Below, one piece after another: positions 5,493 to 6,545 of a stretch of DNA of 6,545 bases. The position numbers were made by a program, and so were the translations under genes. Every line of letters begins with the position of its first letter. Position 1 is the stretch's first letter. The stretch covers positions 2,816,914 to 2,823,458 of the forward strand of contig CP070688.1 in assembly GCA_020353135.1 (NCBI GenBank), in the 5' to 3' direction. This DNA comes from Chloroflexota bacterium (GTDB lineage Bacteria; Chloroflexota; Anaerolineae; Promineifilales; Promineifilaceae). The notes under the pieces were generated by a model. The model was given only the letters and a program-made list of their open reading frames with translations, did not search any database and was not told the origin of the DNA.

Positions 5493-6545
5493 TCACCCGA
5501 TCCGATCCTTGTCTGTCCCTTGCTCTGCCAGACGCAGGAGAAGATCGACAGCCTCTTTCCGAGTCACTACCTCTCCGGCCGCTTGAGCCTCGACTAGCAA
5601 GCCTAAAAGGCGCCCCACTTCCGGGCCTGGCTCCAGATGCAAGATTTCCATCAATTGCCGCCCATCAAGCAGCGCCTCGGGCCGCACGGTTTCCCTGTAG
5701 TGCCGAAAGTAATGCTCCAACAATCCTGACACAACCTCCAATAATCGTTCCCATTGGCGATCGGGTCTTCCACGATCGGCGATCGCCAGGTGATCGGCCA
5801 AAGCCAGCATGATAATGTCCAGGCCGGCGCTGCCGCACTCGCGAAAGTAACGAAAGATTGCCCGGCGACTCAGTGATGGATTCCGGGCCAGGTACAACGG
5901 CCGCATGTGACCGGCGACTACCGCCCGAACGTGTCGGATCACTTCCCTACTCAGGCGCAGTGCCGTTAACCTGTAAGCGGCCAGATCGGCGCCCACTTCT
6001 GAATGGCCGAAAAACCGAGTGCGGCCATCAGGCTCAACGGAGATCATTTGCGCCTTGCCGGCGTCGTGGAACATGGCGCCAAGGCGCAATGCCTGCCAGC
6101 CGTCTACACCACCGTCAAGGCGCCGCTCGAAATGCTCCGCCAGCGACAGGCGATACGGAGCCAGCCGTTGATGCACTTCCTCCAACATTGACTCGGCCGG
6201 CGGTCGCTCCAGGGTAATCAGCCCCTCTATGAGGGAGAGCCAGCGTAATACGCTGCCGGTATGAGCCAGCGCCGACTCAAAATGAGGCGGCGTTTGCGAA
6301 ATCTTTGCCAGATCGGCCAGTTCTGGCAGGACTTGCGGCAACAGACCAAGATCCAACATAAGTTCCAGGCCCCGTTTTGGAGAGTGGGAATGCATTACCT
6401 TCAACAGCTCATCGCGCACCCGTTCAATGGAGACGGTGTCCAGCAAAAGCGCCGCTTGCCGCACCGCTGTCCTCGCCTCCACATCAATCTCGAACTCGAA
6501 ATCGACTGCATGCCTGACCGCCCGCATGGCTCGAACTGGATCGTC
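5493..6545 (-). CDS. CCA tRNA nucleotidyltransferase / poly(A) polymerase with HD domain, N-terminus outside window
   Basis: The frame is open from the window's right edge to the TGA at 5493-5495, giving 350 visible residues. The first visible residues, DDPVRAMRAVRHAVDFEFEID, are the conserved DDPxRxxRAxRFA segment that follows the nucleotidyltransferase palm in class II CCA-adding enzymes. The GSxxxDxD active site must therefore lie just outside. The tRNA-binding helices follow (SIERVRDELLKVM, about 39-51). An HD phosphohydrolase domain is then visible, with His95, His160-Asp161 in FHDAGK, His181 and Asp251 as likely metal ligands. The C-terminal LLDGRQLMEIL...GPEVGRLLGLLVEAQAAGEV (292-325) is the usual tail of these proteins. 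The role would be adding or repairing the 3' CCA of tRNAs, with a possible phosphatase or phosphodiesterase activity from the HD domain. CCA-adding, A-adding and poly(A) polymerase versions cannot be separated without the N-terminal domain. Confidence 0.9.
   Translation of the reverse strand, partial: DDPVRAMRAVRHAVDFEFEIDVEARTAVRQAALLLDTVSIERVRDELLKVMHSHSPKRGLELMLDLGLLPQVLPELADLAKISQTPPHFESALAHTGSVLRWLSLIEGLITLERPPAESMLEEVHQRLAPYRLSLAEHFERRLDGGVDGWQALRLGAMFHDAGKAQMISVEPDGRTRFFGHSEVGADLAAYRLTALRLSREVIRHVRAVVAGHMRPLYLARNPSLSRRAIFRYFRECGSAGLDIIMLALADHLAIADRGRPDRQWERLLEVVSGLLEHYFRHYRETVRPEALLDGRQLMEILHLEPGPEVGRLLGLLVEAQAAGEVVTRKEAVDLLLRLAEQGTDKDRIG

Overview
The window is ordinary bacterial chromosome of moderately high GC, dense with genes and free of insertion sequences, CRISPR arrays, tRNA or rRNA genes. 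The gene set is a DUF2203 protein, a cobalamin-type radical SAM protein with two small followers, an E. coli-like citrate synthase, a protein made almost only of zinc ribbons, FolE, and an HD-domain CCA/poly(A) polymerase. This mixture and the look of the proteins suggest an uncultured or environmental bacterium. Chloroflexota is my best guess, but it is an inference from gene style, not something the sequence proves.

Layout. Positions 1-273 hold the C-terminal 90 residues of a DUF2203 protein (+). Positions 327-2218 hold a tight + strand group: a B12-binding radical SAM protein, a 68-residue protein 3 bases after it, and an 88-residue winged-helix-like protein that overlaps the previous stop as TTGA. 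A short spacer follows, containing a 26-base perfect palindrome flanked by six A (six T on the other strand). This is the terminator of the citrate synthase gene, which runs leftward from 3712 to 2423. Next comes a divergent promoter region (3713-3947) with a consensus TATAAT on the + strand. It is followed by a 268-residue protein with 36 cysteines in 18 CxxC pairs (3948-4754) and, 37 bases on, GTP cyclohydrolase I (4792-5421). The last gene (5493 to the window end, - strand) is convergent with folE and encodes most of a tRNA nucleotidyltransferase/poly(A) polymerase, whose catalytic N-terminal domain lies outside the window.

How the genes work together. Citrate synthase (TCA entry), FolE (folate/pterin synthesis) and the CCA enzyme (tRNA 3' end maturation) are housekeeping genes and share no pathway. 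Two parts are less ordinary. The first is the radical SAM + 68 aa + winged-helix group, whose substrate cannot be read from the sequence. The second is the nine-ribbon zinc protein that probably shares a transcript with zinc-dependent FolE. The ribbon protein is built by internal duplication with strictly constant spacing. No complete new system is proven here; these two are the best candidates for follow-up.
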